NCBI GenBank assembly: GCA_016744415.1
Contig: JADGEL010000001.1
Location: 186,001 to 250,000, forward strand
From: Flavobacteriaceae bacterium
GTDB lineage: Bacteria > Bacteroidota > Bacteroidia > Flavobacteriales > Flavobacteriaceae
DNA length: 64,000 bases
Direction of reading: 5' to 3'
Under the pieces are notes generated by a model. The model searched no databases, was not told the DNA's origin, and saw only the letters and a list, made by a program, of their open reading frames with translations. The translations under genes were made by a program, and so were the position numbers. Positions 28,207 through 36,484 of the stretch are shown one piece after another; the first letter of the stretch is position 1; each line of letters begins with the position of its first letter.

Positions 28207-30295
28207 ATACCAATTCTTTTTCTCTATAAGTCTCAATGGTTTCAAAGAAGCCCTTAGCTTGTTTTATATATGTTTTTGCAAAATCCGAATTTGGTTCGTT
28301 TTTGTTTATTTGATACACTAAGTCTTTAAAAGATGTTTGAAGGGTTATTTTTTGAGTTTCAACAAAAACCTTGTCAAATAAAGCAATAATAGAAGCTTGC
28401 GTATTTGTCTTTTCATCTTCTGCTAATAATACTGCTTTTGCGCCATTTACAAAAGCAGTATAACCTTGATAAATAGCATCTGACCATTTTTCATTAACAT
28501 ATGCTTCTTCAGCTAAATCTAGCTTCTCTTTAGCATCTAATAATAATGTTGCAACTAAATCTATAACAACTCCTGCACATTCACCAACTCCTATCGATTT
28601 TTGATATTTTTTTTCGCTTCCCCAATCTATAAAATCCGAAGGCTCTAAATTATCAATCGATGCCAATGGCTTCAATAATTCATAAAAATACAACTCACCT
28701 TGTTTGTCATAATACGAAATAAAAGGAGCTTCGTTATTTGAATTTTGCTCAAAATCATCAAGTATAACTCGCAATGCTTCTGGAGCTCTTTTACTTGGGA
28801 TCTTAATTACTTTATCCGCAAATCTTCCTTGTCCGTTTCCTAAAGTACCTCCACCTAACAACACTTGCAATGCGGGTGCTACTTGTTTGTTTTTTGTTCT
28901 AATCGACATTCCTTGAAAACCTATTTGAGCCATACTATGTTGCCCACAAGCATTCATACATCCACTAATTTTTATGGTGATATCTTTCTTATTCAAGAAC
29001 TGAGGATATTCGTTTTTTAATACTTGTTCTAATTCTTTTGTAATTCCGGTACTACTTGCAATTCCCAAATTACAGGTGTCTGTTCCTGGGCAAGAAGTAA
29101 TGTCTTGGGTACTGTTGTAACCCAATTCTGTAAATCCAAGTTTTCGCAATTCCACATAAAAGAATGGAAGCAACTCTTCTTTTACATGTTTTACTAATAT
29201 ATTTTGTCGGAGACTCAATCTTATTTCATCACCTGCATATTGTTTGATTAAATCGGCTAATTTCCTAGCTTTAGCTGTATAAAAATCTCCTAACATCACT
29301 TTGATTCCAATCGCAAAAAAACCTTCTTGACTTTGACGAATCACATTTGATGTTCTCCAATTCTCATACGCTGTTTTATCTGTGATTTCCACAAAAGGGA
29401 TTTCATTAGCTGGAACTGAAACAGGAACATCAAACTCTGACGTATCAATTGTCAATTTTTGAAGTGACAATGCCAATTGTTCTTTTTCTATTAAGTTGAC
29501 AAAAGCTTCTAGACCGATTTCTTCTATTAAAAATTTGAGTCTTGCTTTGGCTCGTTTAGTTCGTTCTCCATAACGATCAAAAACACGTAAAACACTTTCG
29601 ATTAATGGGATAATTTTATCGGATTCTAAAAAATCATACAGCAACTTTGCCTGTTTTGGTTGCGAACCTAATCCGCCACCTAACATTACTTTAAATCCGC
29701 GTTTACCGTTTTCAATTTTTGCAATAAATCCGAGATCATGCAAATAGCTCAACCCTGTATCTTCATCGGTTCCAGAAAACGATATCTTAAATTTACGTCC
29801 CATTTCTTGACAAATTGGATTTCTCAAAAAGAATTTAAATACTGCATCAGCATATGGCGAAACATTAAAAGCTTCATTTACATCAATCCCTGCAGTCTCT
29901 GACGCGGTAACATTTCGAACCGCATTTCCACAAGCTTCTCTTAAGGTAATATCGCTCTTTTCTAATTCGGCCCATAACTCTGGTGTTCTATCTAAACTTA
30001 CATGATGAATCTGAATATCTTGTCTTGTGGTAATATGCAAACGGCCACGAGAATACTCATCAGACACATCACTAATTCGATGTAACTGATCACTTGTTAC
30101 TTTACCATAGGGTAATTTTATCCGAATCATTTGCACTCCAAATTGACGCTGTCCGTAAACTCCACGAGCCAATCGTAGGCTTCTAAATTTTTCTTCGGCA
30201 ATTTTCCCTTCTTTAAAAAGTTTGATTTTAGTTGCTAAATCGATGATGTCTTTTTGCACCAAAGGATTTTCAATTTCTGATCTAAAGCTTAACAT
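28196..30295 (-). CDS. Siroheme sulfite/nitrite reductase fused to a C-terminal HEPN domain
   Basis: This is a six-electron reductase of 699 aa. The two-fold repeated nitrite/sulfite reductase core covers about residues 20-560. The siroheme-4Fe-4S cysteines are present as Cx5C (CPGTDTC, near residue 398) and Cx3C (CMNAC, near 440). Residues about 575-690 form a helical HEPN domain not found in classical CysI or NirA. Nearby methionine genes and an Rrf2 regulator favour sulfite as substrate, but nitrite cannot be excluded. Downstream genes make its siroheme. A predicted operator lies over the promoter. Confidence 0.88.
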   Translation of the reverse strand: MLSFRSEIENPLVQKDIIDLATKIKLFKEGKIAEEKFRSLRLARGVYGQRQFGVQMIRIKLPYGKVTSDQLHRISDVSDEYSRGRLHITTRQDIQIHHVSLDRTPELWAELEKSDITLREACGNAVRNVTASETAGIDVNEAFNVSPYADAVFKFFLRNPICQEMGRKFKISFSGTDEDTGLSYLHDLGFIAKIENGKRGFKVMLGGGLGSQPKQAKLLYDFLESDKIIPLIESVLRVFDRYGERTKRAKARLKFLIEEIGLEAFVNLIEKEQLALSLQKLTIDTSEFDVPVSVPANEIPFVEITDKTAYENWRTSNVIRQSQEGFFAIGIKVMLGDFYTAKARKLADLIKQYAGDEIRLSLRQNILVKHVKEELLPFFYVELRKLGFTELGYNSTQDITSCPGTDTCNLGIASSTGITKELEQVLKNEYPQFLNKKDITIKISGCMNACGQHSMAQIGFQGMSIRTKNKQVAPALQVLLGGGTLGNGQGRFADKVIKIPSKRAPEALRVILDDFEQNSNNEAPFISYYDKQGELYFYELLKPLASIDNLEPSDFIDWGSEKKYQKSIGVGECAGVVIDLVATLLLDAKEKLDLAEEAYVNEKWSDAIYQGYTAFVNGAKAVLLAEDEKTNTQASIIALFDKVFVETQKITLQTSFKDLVYQINKNEPNSDFAKTYIKQAKGFFETIETYREKELVYET

Positions 30296-30351
30296 ATTTT
30301 TCAGTTTTATGAATACTCTTTTCTTAGGCTAAGATTATTCTTTTAATTACA

Positions 30352-30396
30352 TAATCCTATTAGCCTATCGGAATACTAGGATTAATTGCAAATGTA
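30352..30396 (-). promoter_or_regulatory. Reductase-siroheme operon promoter with dyad operator
   Basis: On the minus strand a TACATTTG -7 box occupies 30389-30396, and the start site is expected near 30383. Immediately over and downstream of it lies an inverted repeat TAATCCTA (30352-30359) / TAGGATTA (30377-30384) with a 17-bp spacer containing ATCGGAATA. The dyad size and the GGAAT core resemble Rrf2/CymR operators, and an Rrf2 gene is adjacent. The position predicts repression. Confidence 0.6.
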
Positions 30397-30460
30397 AACG
30401 AAAAATATTAGTGGGCAAGAAAAATATTAGTAAAAAAAGACTTAAACTATTATGAATATG

Positions 30461-30871
30461 CTAAACGCACAAATCCTTTAAAGTAGTATTTCTAAATATT
30501 TTGAGTGTAGCATCTCTCACTTGAATCATTAATTTATTAACGCAACAAGTAGCTTCATCAGGGCAATCATCGCACTTTTCATAAAAATTTAGGCTCACAC
30601 ATGGCACCATAGCAATGGGTCCTTCAAGAACTCTAATTACGTCTGTCATTAAAATATCTGTAGGTTCCTTGATAAGGTAGTAACCTCCTCCTTTTCCTTT
30701 TTTTGAACCAAGGATTCCGGTTTTGCGAAGTGACAATAAAATACTCTCTAAAAATTTTTGTGAAATATTTTCACTCTTAGATATTTGAGCAATTTGAATA
30801 GGTTCTTTAGATTCCTGTCTTGCTAAAAAAGTTAGCGCTTTTAATCCGTATTTGGTTTTTTTAGAAAGCAT
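30461..30871 (-). CDS. Rrf2-family transcriptional regulator
   Basis: A 136-aa winged-helix regulator with the Rrf2 start (MLSKKTKYGLKALTFLA), a recognition region around ISQKFLESILLSLRKTG, and the beta-wing KGKGGGYYL. The C-terminal part holds a cysteine cluster (Cys91, 100, 103, 109, 110), so it may bind an Fe-S cluster like IscR/NsrR or sense sulfur status. It lies upstream of the sulfite reductase operon on the same strand and is the best candidate for the dyad at 30352-30384. It has its own TACTTTTG -7 box at about 30900-30907. Confidence 0.93.
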   Translation of the reverse strand: MLSKKTKYGLKALTFLARQESKEPIQIAQISKSENISQKFLESILLSLRKTGILGSKKGKGGGYYLIKEPTDILMTDVIRVLEGPIAMVPCVSLNFYEKCDDCPDEATCCVNKLMIQVRDATLKIFRNTTLKDLCV

Positions 30872-31086
30872 AAATAAAAGTTGGTTCTTATAAGTAAAGC
30901 AAAAGTACTAAATTTTATATACTCTATAAAGTTTCTAGAACAAATAGGGAAATGAAAGCACCAACACATAATTAAAAATCATAGAATGAATCTCTTATCT
31001 TGTAAATAAGATTTCTATTCGAGTTTTTTCCTGAAGGGAAAAGTATCAAGAACAGTTATTTGAATCTAATCAGAAAATTATTTTAA

Positions 31087-31464
31087 TTAAATCTCCATTA
31101 GAAATCCAAAATTAGCAAAAATAAGTCCGGTAATTAACACCAAAACAATAATAAATTTTGAACCAAGCAAAGGTTTAAACGAATAAATATAGGTTGGAAA
31201 AATTAATAATAGAATCCCTTTTAAAAGAACTAACCAACTCATTACCGTAATAATATCAGTCCAATCATTATTGAAGGTATTATGATTGTAAATCATAACC
31301 CAACCCAAAACAACCAAAATAAAACCGACAAGGTAAATTACGGGAGAATTGTCAAATAATTTATCAAACATGTTTTTGTAATAATCTTTACTTACGAGTA
31401 AACCAATACCCAAAGCCAAGTATATTGTTCCAAAGATTTTTGAAATAAGAATTGAAACTTCCAT
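31087..31464 (-). CDS. Small four-helix membrane protein of unknown function
   Basis: A 125-aa protein made of four hydrophobic segments separated by short polar loops, with the second segment starting at NSPVIYLVGFILVVLGW. No signal peptide, catalytic motif or named family is recognised. It lies between the sulfhydrylase gene and the Rrf2 gene on the same strand, with 80 bp to the former and over 200 bp to the latter, so it could be transcribed with the methionine genes. The function is unknown. Confidence 0.75.
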   Translation of the reverse strand: MEVSILISKIFGTIYLALGIGLLVSKDYYKNMFDKLFDNSPVIYLVGFILVVLGWVMIYNHNTFNNDWTDIITVMSWLVLLKGILLLIFPTYIYSFKPLLGSKFIIVLVLITGLIFANFGFLMEI

Positions 31465-31544
31465 AACTAAAATTTAATGTTTCTATCTCCGTAAGATACA
31501 AAAAAATCAAATTATGAAAAATGATAATCGCCAGTAAATTACTT

Positions 31545-32708
31545 TTACAAAGCCTGCAACAAATCTTCAAGAACATCATCAGGATTTTCGAGTCCAATTG
31601 AAATGCGAACCAACCCATCTGTAATTCCAACTTCTAACCTGTCTCCAACAGTCAGCTTACTATGTGTCGTACTTGCAGGATGTGTTACTATGGTACGCGT
31701 ATCTCCCAAATTTGCTGATAGCGAACACATTTTAATTTTGTCTAAAAATTTACGGCCTGCATCAATGCCTCCTTTTACTTCAAAAGCAATGATGTTGCCT
31801 CCCATCTTCATTTGCTTTTTTGCAGTTTCATATTGAGGGTGCGATTTTAAAAACGGATATTTTACCCAATTAATTTTAGGGTTTTCTTCTAATAGAGTTG
31901 CAATTTTTATCGCATTTTCACAATGTCTATCAACTCGAATAGCTAAAGTTTCTAAACTTTTAGACAATATCCAAGCATTAAATGGTGACATTGCTGGACC
32001 TGTATTACGAGAGAATAAATAAATTTCTCGAATCAAATCTGATTTCCCAACAGCAACTCCTCCCAAGACTCTCCCTTGCCCATCCATTAATTTGGTAGCA
32101 GAATGCACAACAATATCGGCACCATATTTTATAGGCTGTTGTAAATATGGTGTAGCAAAACAATTGTCTATCACCAATAACAAATTGTGCTTTTTCGCAA
32201 TTTTACCTAGTACTTCTAAATCTAAAATATCAACAGCTGGGTTTGTCGGTGATTCTGCAAATAATATTTTAGTATTAGATTTGATTAAACTTTCTATTTG
32301 CTCAACTTTATTAACATCAAAGTAGGAAGTTTCGATATTCCATTTCGGAAAGTATTTGGTAAACAATGTATGTGATGATCCAAAAACAGAACGTGAAGAA
32401 ACAATATGATCTCCACTATCTAATAAGGCCGCAAAAGTTGAAAAAATTGCTGCCATACCTGTAGCAAAAGCATAGCCACTCTCAGCACCTTCCATTTTTA
32501 CAACTTTATCTACAAACTCTGTGGTATTCGGATTGCTAAATCTGCTATACAAATTCTTCTCTTTTTCTTCGGCAAATGAAGCCCGCATATCTTCGGCATC
32601 ATCAAACACAAAACTTGATGTTAGGTATAAGGGTGTTGAATGCTCATCAAATTGTGTGCGCTCATTTTGAGTTCTAATTGCTTCTGTTTCGAAATTGTAA
32701 TTATCCAT
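31545..32708 (-). CDS. metZ: O-acylhomoserine sulfhydrylase / trans-sulfuration PLP enzyme
   Basis: This cystathionine-gamma-synthase-family enzyme (387 aa) joins sulfide, or cysteine, to O-acetyl- or O-succinylhomoserine. The PLP lysine is in SATKLMDGQGR near residue 203, and the phosphate-binding YSRFSNPNT motif is near residue 50. It lies 45 bp downstream of the homoserine acyltransferase gene under the same SAM-I riboswitch. With sulfite reductase nearby, direct sulfhydrylation is the most economical reading. MetB activity cannot be excluded by sequence alone. Confidence 0.88.
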   Translation of the reverse strand: MDNYNFETEAIRTQNERTQFDEHSTPLYLTSSFVFDDAEDMRASFAEEKEKNLYSRFSNPNTTEFVDKVVKMEGAESGYAFATGMAAIFSTFAALLDSGDHIVSSRSVFGSSHTLFTKYFPKWNIETSYFDVNKVEQIESLIKSNTKILFAESPTNPAVDILDLEVLGKIAKKHNLLLVIDNCFATPYLQQPIKYGADIVVHSATKLMDGQGRVLGGVAVGKSDLIREIYLFSRNTGPAMSPFNAWILSKSLETLAIRVDRHCENAIKIATLLEENPKINWVKYPFLKSHPQYETAKKQMKMGGNIIAFEVKGGIDAGRKFLDKIKMCSLSANLGDTRTIVTHPASTTHSKLTVGDRLEVGITDGLVRISIGLENPDDVLEDLLQAL

Positions 32709-32753
32709 GATTCACTATTTATAATGTGTTGCTAAAACAAGTTTAGCATGACG

Positions 32754-33728
32754 CTATGCATCAAAAATATCTTTTAATAATACTTCTAATTGGTCAAATT
32801 CAATTAAAAACCCGTCATGACCATAAATGGATTTTATTTCTTTTAAATCGTTTACTATTTTAAGTTCATCTAAAGCTTTTAATGTTTCGTAATTCTCTTC
32901 AGCTACAAAAAAGATATCCGTATCAATTACTACTTGCGTAATATTAGCTTTGATGGTTTTAGCAACTTTTCTAAATTCACCTCTACCTCTTGTAATATCT
33001 ATATAAGTTAGTAAGTGATTCATTAATTGATAAGATTCAATATTGAATCTTTCTACAATCTTATTACCATGATGTAATAACCAACTCTCAGCATTAAAAA
33101 TTCCTTTTTCTTCATTCATACTTCTATTAAATCGATGTTTAAAAGAAATTGCTGTACGGTAAAAAAGCATTGCCATTAAGCGTGCATCATGCATTGGCTG
33201 AGACGAATTATTTAAAATTTGTTCTTGAGTTAAATTGTGTGCAATAATCCAATCCGATGTTTTCCAATCGGAACCCAACGGAATTAAATGCGTCATCAAA
33301 TCTGGAAATAACACAGCCATTTCCCAAGCAATTCCACCTCCTAGTGAGGGGCCGATAGTTGCGTATAATTTGTCAATTTTCAGAAACTCTAATCCCAATC
33401 CAAAAAATTTAGCAATATCTCTCGGCTTAAAATCTTTATAATTTTTTATAAGTTTTTCTGAATTCGAGTCATATCCATTTCCTGGTATGTCAAAACATAA
33501 AACCGTGTATTTATCTGTATTAATTAACTTATTTTCTCCAATGATTCCGCTCCACCAACCATTTTCTCCTGCAACTTCAGAGTTACCAGTCAAAGCATGA
33601 CTCACCAAAACAATCGGTGCTGTATGTAATGGTTTTCCAAATAATTGATAAGTCAAATCGAAATCAGAAGTATAACCCGTTTCGGTTGTAAAATCAGTAA
33701 TGGCAATATGATATAATGTATTCTTCAA
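32754..33728 (-). CDS. metX: Homoserine O-acyltransferase (alpha/beta hydrolase, MetX type)
   Basis: This enzyme acylates homoserine in the first committed step to methionine. The 324-aa protein has the alpha/beta-hydrolase fold, with nucleophile Ser in IGPSLGGGIAWEMA near residue 132 and the catalytic Asp/His near the C-terminus (DTDIFF and YGHDGFLIE). The family is MetX, but the acyl group (acetyl or succinyl) cannot be fixed from motifs. It is slightly shorter than typical MetX. It is the first gene of an operon with the sulfhydrylase, preceded by a SAM-I riboswitch. Confidence 0.9.
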   Translation of the reverse strand: MKNTLYHIAITDFTTETGYTSDFDLTYQLFGKPLHTAPIVLVSHALTGNSEVAGENGWWSGIIGENKLINTDKYTVLCFDIPGNGYDSNSEKLIKNYKDFKPRDIAKFFGLGLEFLKIDKLYATIGPSLGGGIAWEMAVLFPDLMTHLIPLGSDWKTSDWIIAHNLTQEQILNNSSQPMHDARLMAMLFYRTAISFKHRFNRSMNEEKGIFNAESWLLHHGNKIVERFNIESYQLMNHLLTYIDITRGRGEFRKVAKTIKANITQVVIDTDIFFVAEENYETLKALDELKIVNDLKEIKSIYGHDGFLIEFDQLEVLLKDIFDA

Positions 33729-33800
33729 CGTACTAAAATTTTGATTTTATACGAATAGAAAATATTATTAAGAAAGAGGTGAATTGTAAAAATTCATTTT

Positions 33801-33900
33801 TGTTATCTATCCAAAAAATTGGTAGAATTTAGCACCTTCTTTAATGTAAAGGGTTGCTAAGGCTTCATCGGGTCTAATCCCTCTGCCTTTCTTTATAACA
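33801..33900 (-). promoter_or_regulatory. SAM-I (S-box) riboswitch upstream of metX
   Basis: On the minus strand the conserved S-box core is present: an AGAGGGATTAGACCC arm, the kink-turn GATGA, then GCCTTAGCAACC and GGTGCTAAATTCTACC. Closing stem P1 is TGTTAT (33895-33900) with ATAACA (33801-33806). The aptamer starts about 20 nt after the predicted transcription start. SAM binding is expected to switch off metX and metZ. No strong terminator was seen after the aptamer, so control may act on translation. Confidence 0.93.
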
Positions 33901-33927
33901 GTTTCAATAAGTATCTGAACTTATTTG

Positions 33928-33935
33928 CAAATATA
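33928..33935 (-). promoter_or_regulatory. Predicted metX -7 element
   Basis: On the minus strand TATATTTG matches TANNTTTG. It predicts a start near 33922, just upstream of the SAM-I aptamer. Confidence 0.6.
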
Positions 33936-34028
33936 AAGTATAAAGTTTTTAGGAGACAAGCTTTTGTAGAGTTTTTTGAAATTCGAAAAAAAACAAGTCT
34001 TTTTTTCTCTAATTATTAATTAATGTTT

Positions 34029-34036
34029 TAAATTTG
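34029..34036 (+). promoter_or_regulatory. Predicted metK -7 element
   Basis: TAAATTTG matches TANNTTTG and predicts a start near 34042, a few bases before the SAM-II aptamer. It is divergent from the metX promoter, about 95 bp away. Confidence 0.6.
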
Positions 34037-34047
34037 TACCCGAATCA

Positions 34048-34102
34048 CAGAGGAAAAATTTGAACTGATTGCAACCTCTTCAAAAAAATGCTAAAGCAGT
34101 AG
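34048..34102 (+). promoter_or_regulatory. SAM-II riboswitch upstream of metK
   Basis: Stem P1 is AGAGG (34049-34053) with CCTCT (34075-34079). The conserved TTGCAA (34069-34074) immediately precedes the 3' strand of P1, and the conserved GCTAAA lies at 34090-34095. The pseudoknot is ACTG (34064-34067) with CAGT (34097-34100). All elements are in SAM-II order and spacing. It lies about 70 nt before the metK start codon. A competing hairpin AAATGCT...AGCATTT (34086-34124) overlaps the 3' half of the aptamer. Confidence 0.88.
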
Positions 34103-34171
34103 TAATAAACTTCTTTCAGCATTTACCTTTTTCTTATTGATTCATAGTTTTAATCTAAAAAAATTAAGAAT

Positions 34172-35425
34172 ATGTCATATTTATTTACATCAGAATCTGT
34201 CTCTGAAGGACACCCTGATAAAATTGCAGACCAAATTAGTGATGCATTAATCGATCGGTTTTTAGCTTTCGATAAAAACTCAAAAGTTGCTTGTGAAACT
34301 TTGGTAACTACAGGCCAAGTTATATTGGCAGGAGAAGTAAAATCTACCGCATATTTAGATGTTCAAAAAATTGCACGTGATGTAATTAACAAGATTGGAT
34401 ATACTAAAAGTGAATATATGTTTGATGGAAATTCGTGCGGCGTTTTAAACGCAATTCACGAACAATCTCAAGATATAAACCAAGGTGTTGACCGGGGTGA
34501 TTACGATGAACAAGGCGCTGGTGATCAAGGAATGATGTTTGGTTATGCCACCAAAGAAACAGAAAATTTTATGCCTTTAGCATTAGATTTAAGTCATCGA
34601 TTACTGATTGAATTGGCAGCCCTAAGAAGAGAAAACTCAGACATTCCTTATTTAAGACCCGATGCTAAAAGTCAGGTTACTATAGAATATTCTGATGATA
34701 ATGTTCCCCAAAGAATTGATACGATTGTGATTTCTACTCAACATGATGATTTTGATGAAGAGTCAACTATGCTAGCAAAGATTAAAAGTGATTTGGTTTC
34801 TATTTTAATTCCAAGAGTAGTTGCAAAATTACCTGCAAAAACCCAAGCTTTATTTAACAATGATATTACCTATCATATCAATCCAACAGGAAAGTTTGTA
34901 ATTGGTGGACCACACGGAGATACAGGTTTAACAGGAAGAAAAATTATTGTAGATACATACGGCGGAAAAGGTGCTCACGGTGGTGGTGCATTTTCTGGTA
35001 AAGACCCAAGTAAGGTAGATAGGTCTGCGGCATATGCTGCACGTCATATTGCAAAAAACTTGGTGGCAGCTGGAGTTGCGGATGAACTATTAGTACAAGT
35101 TTCTTATGCAATTGGTGTGGCACAACCAACATCAATAAATGTAGATACTTATAGAACATCAAAAATTGATTTGACTGATGGTGAAATATCTAAAGTAGTT
35201 GAAGGTTTGTTTGATATGCGACCTGCAGCGATAGAAAAAAGATTGAAACTGCGTAATCCTATTTATTTAGAAACTGCAGCTTATGGACATATGGGAAGAA
35301 CTCCTGAAGTAAAAAAAATAAAATTTATTTCTACAGAAGGAAGAGAAGTTGAATTGGAAGTAGAAACTTTTACTTGGGAAAAGTTAGATTATGTTGAGAA
35401 TGTAAAAGCAGCTTTTAATATTTAA
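34172..35425 (+). CDS. metK: S-adenosylmethionine synthetase
   Basis: This enzyme makes SAM from methionine and ATP. The 417-aa protein has [13 protein letters not shown] at the N-terminus, the [12 protein letters not shown] hexapeptide region near residue 120 and [21 protein letters not shown] near 270. It starts divergently from metX. Its leader carries a SAM-II aptamer, so the product SAM probably represses its own synthesis. A terminator follows 50 bp downstream. Confidence 0.98.
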   Translation: MSYLFTSESVSEGHPDKIADQISDALIDRFLAFDKNSKVACETLVTTGQVILAGEVKSTAYLDVQKIARDVINKIGYTKSEYMFDGNSCGVLNAIHEQSQDINQGVDRGDYDEQGAGDQGMMFGYATKETENFMPLALDLSHRLLIELAALRRENSDIPYLRPDAKSQVTIEYSDDNVPQRIDTIVISTQHDDFDEESTMLAKIKSDLVSILIPRVVAKLPAKTQALFNNDITYHINPTGKFVIGGPHGDTGLTGRKIIVDTYGGKGAHGGGAFSGKDPSKVDRSAAYAARHIAKNLVAAGVADELLVQVSYAIGVAQPTSINVDTYRTSKIDLTDGEISKVVEGLFDMRPAAIEKRLKLRNPIYLETAAYGHMGRTPEVKKIKFISTEGREVELEVETFTWEKLDYVENVKAAFNI

Positions 35426-35473
35426 ATCTTTATAGATACCCCACTTACGAGAGTAATACGAATTAATAAAAGT

Positions 35474-35513
35474 AAAAAGCAGCAAAGGAATCTAATTCTT
35501 CTGCTGCTTTTTT
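35474..35513 (+). terminator. metK terminator
   Basis: AAAAGCAGCA and TGCTGCTTTT form a perfect 10-bp stem around a 17-nt loop, followed by T-residues. Confidence 0.85.
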
Positions 35514-35595
35514 ATATATAGAAATCAAACTAAAAATAGATTGACTGACATGTCTTATTTATCGAAATAAAAAAGGAAAGATTACACTTAAAAAT

Positions 35596-35635
35596 AAATA
35601 AGTCCCAATGAAATAAATTTCATTGGGACTTATTT
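35596..35635 (-). terminator. Terminator of the outer-membrane barrel gene
   Basis: A perfect 18-bp hairpin, AAATAAGTCCCAATGAAA at 35596-35613 with its complement at 35618-35635, around a TAAA loop. It lies 24 nt beyond the stop codon. Because A/T runs flank both sides it also separates this gene from metK. Confidence 0.9.
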
Positions 35636-35659
35636 TAAATACTTTTTGTTTATTGTATT

Positions 35660-36310
35660 CTAATTGAATGTAGTCGTTGTATCTCTATCACCAAAGGCAA
35701 AGATTAATCCTCCTCTAAAGTTTAGCATTGCAAATACTTTTGAATAACTTGTATATCCATAATACCCAAAATATGCACCACCATAATACACAGGTAATAA
35801 TAACTGTGATTGAACTCTTAATCCAATATGGTTCGTAAACATATATTTAACTCCACCTGAAATACCAAATGTAAATGTTGATGTTGAACTTAAATAATCA
35901 ACAGTATCTTTAAAATTATTATCAGGGCTAAACGTTGACCATCCAGCTGATATTCCAAAAAAAGGTCTTAAATCATCGTCATTACCAAAATGTTGCACAG
36001 CACCAAACTGATAATGATTGATCTTTACATCACCAAAATTTCCACCATTTTGTGGAGGGTTGACAGCACTAACTTTTAAATCACTATTTTGCTGAGTCCA
36101 AGAAAATTCAGCGGCCATACCTCTGGCAATGTTATAACCAACAGTAACTCCAAATTGTCCAGATCCTGGTATTTTAATATCACCAGTATTAAAATTTAAT
36201 TTTGAATTAATTTGATATCCGTACTGCGGTGTAATTTCAAAACCTCCTTGGGCATTCATTACAAACGTAACCAAAAAAAGAAGTACGCTTATTCTAATTG
36301 TATTTTTCAT
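35660..36310 (-). CDS. Outer-membrane beta-barrel protein
   Basis: A secreted 216-aa protein with a clear signal peptide (MKNTIRISVLLFLVTFVMNAQG). It is followed by alternating beta strands rich in Tyr, Phe and Gly, such as the YYGGAYFGYYGY region, and resembles an 8- to 10-stranded OmpA/OmpW-like barrel. No OmpA peptidoglycan-binding domain is present, and the cargo or function is unknown. The promoter is one of the best in the window, and an 18-bp terminator follows, so it is a single-gene unit. Confidence 0.85.
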   Translation of the reverse strand: MKNTIRISVLLFLVTFVMNAQGGFEITPQYGYQINSKLNFNTGDIKIPGSGQFGVTVGYNIARGMAAEFSWTQQNSDLKVSAVNPPQNGGNFGDVKINHYQFGAVQHFGNDDDLRPFFGISAGWSTFSPDNNFKDTVDYLSSTSTFTFGISGGVKYMFTNHIGLRVQSQLLLPVYYGGAYFGYYGYTSYSKVFAMLNFRGGLIFAFGDRDTTTTFN

Positions 36311-36343
36311 AAAATTTGTTTTTCAATATATTTTTTGAAGCAG

Positions 36344-36374
36344 CAAACATAATCAAAAATCACATACTCTACAA
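36344..36374 (-). promoter_or_regulatory. Promoter of the outer-membrane barrel gene
   Basis: On the minus strand TTG (36372-36374), 20 bp spacer and TATGTTTG (36344-36351) fit the Bacteroidota consensus TTG-N17-23-TANNTTTG. The start site would be about 28 nt before the coding start. Confidence 0.7.
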
Positions 36375-36484
36375 CAACACTAATTACAAATTTTAGTGAT
36401 ATTAATTAATCTAAGACGGAAAAGTATCGAAAATAATATTTGCTTTTCGATACTTTCATTCAAATAATCAACATTCAAAAAAAT

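Noticed and set aside
31388-31630. 80-residue frame between the sulfhydrylase and the membrane protein gene
   Set aside because: It overlaps both genes in another frame, has no promoter and no protein-like pattern.
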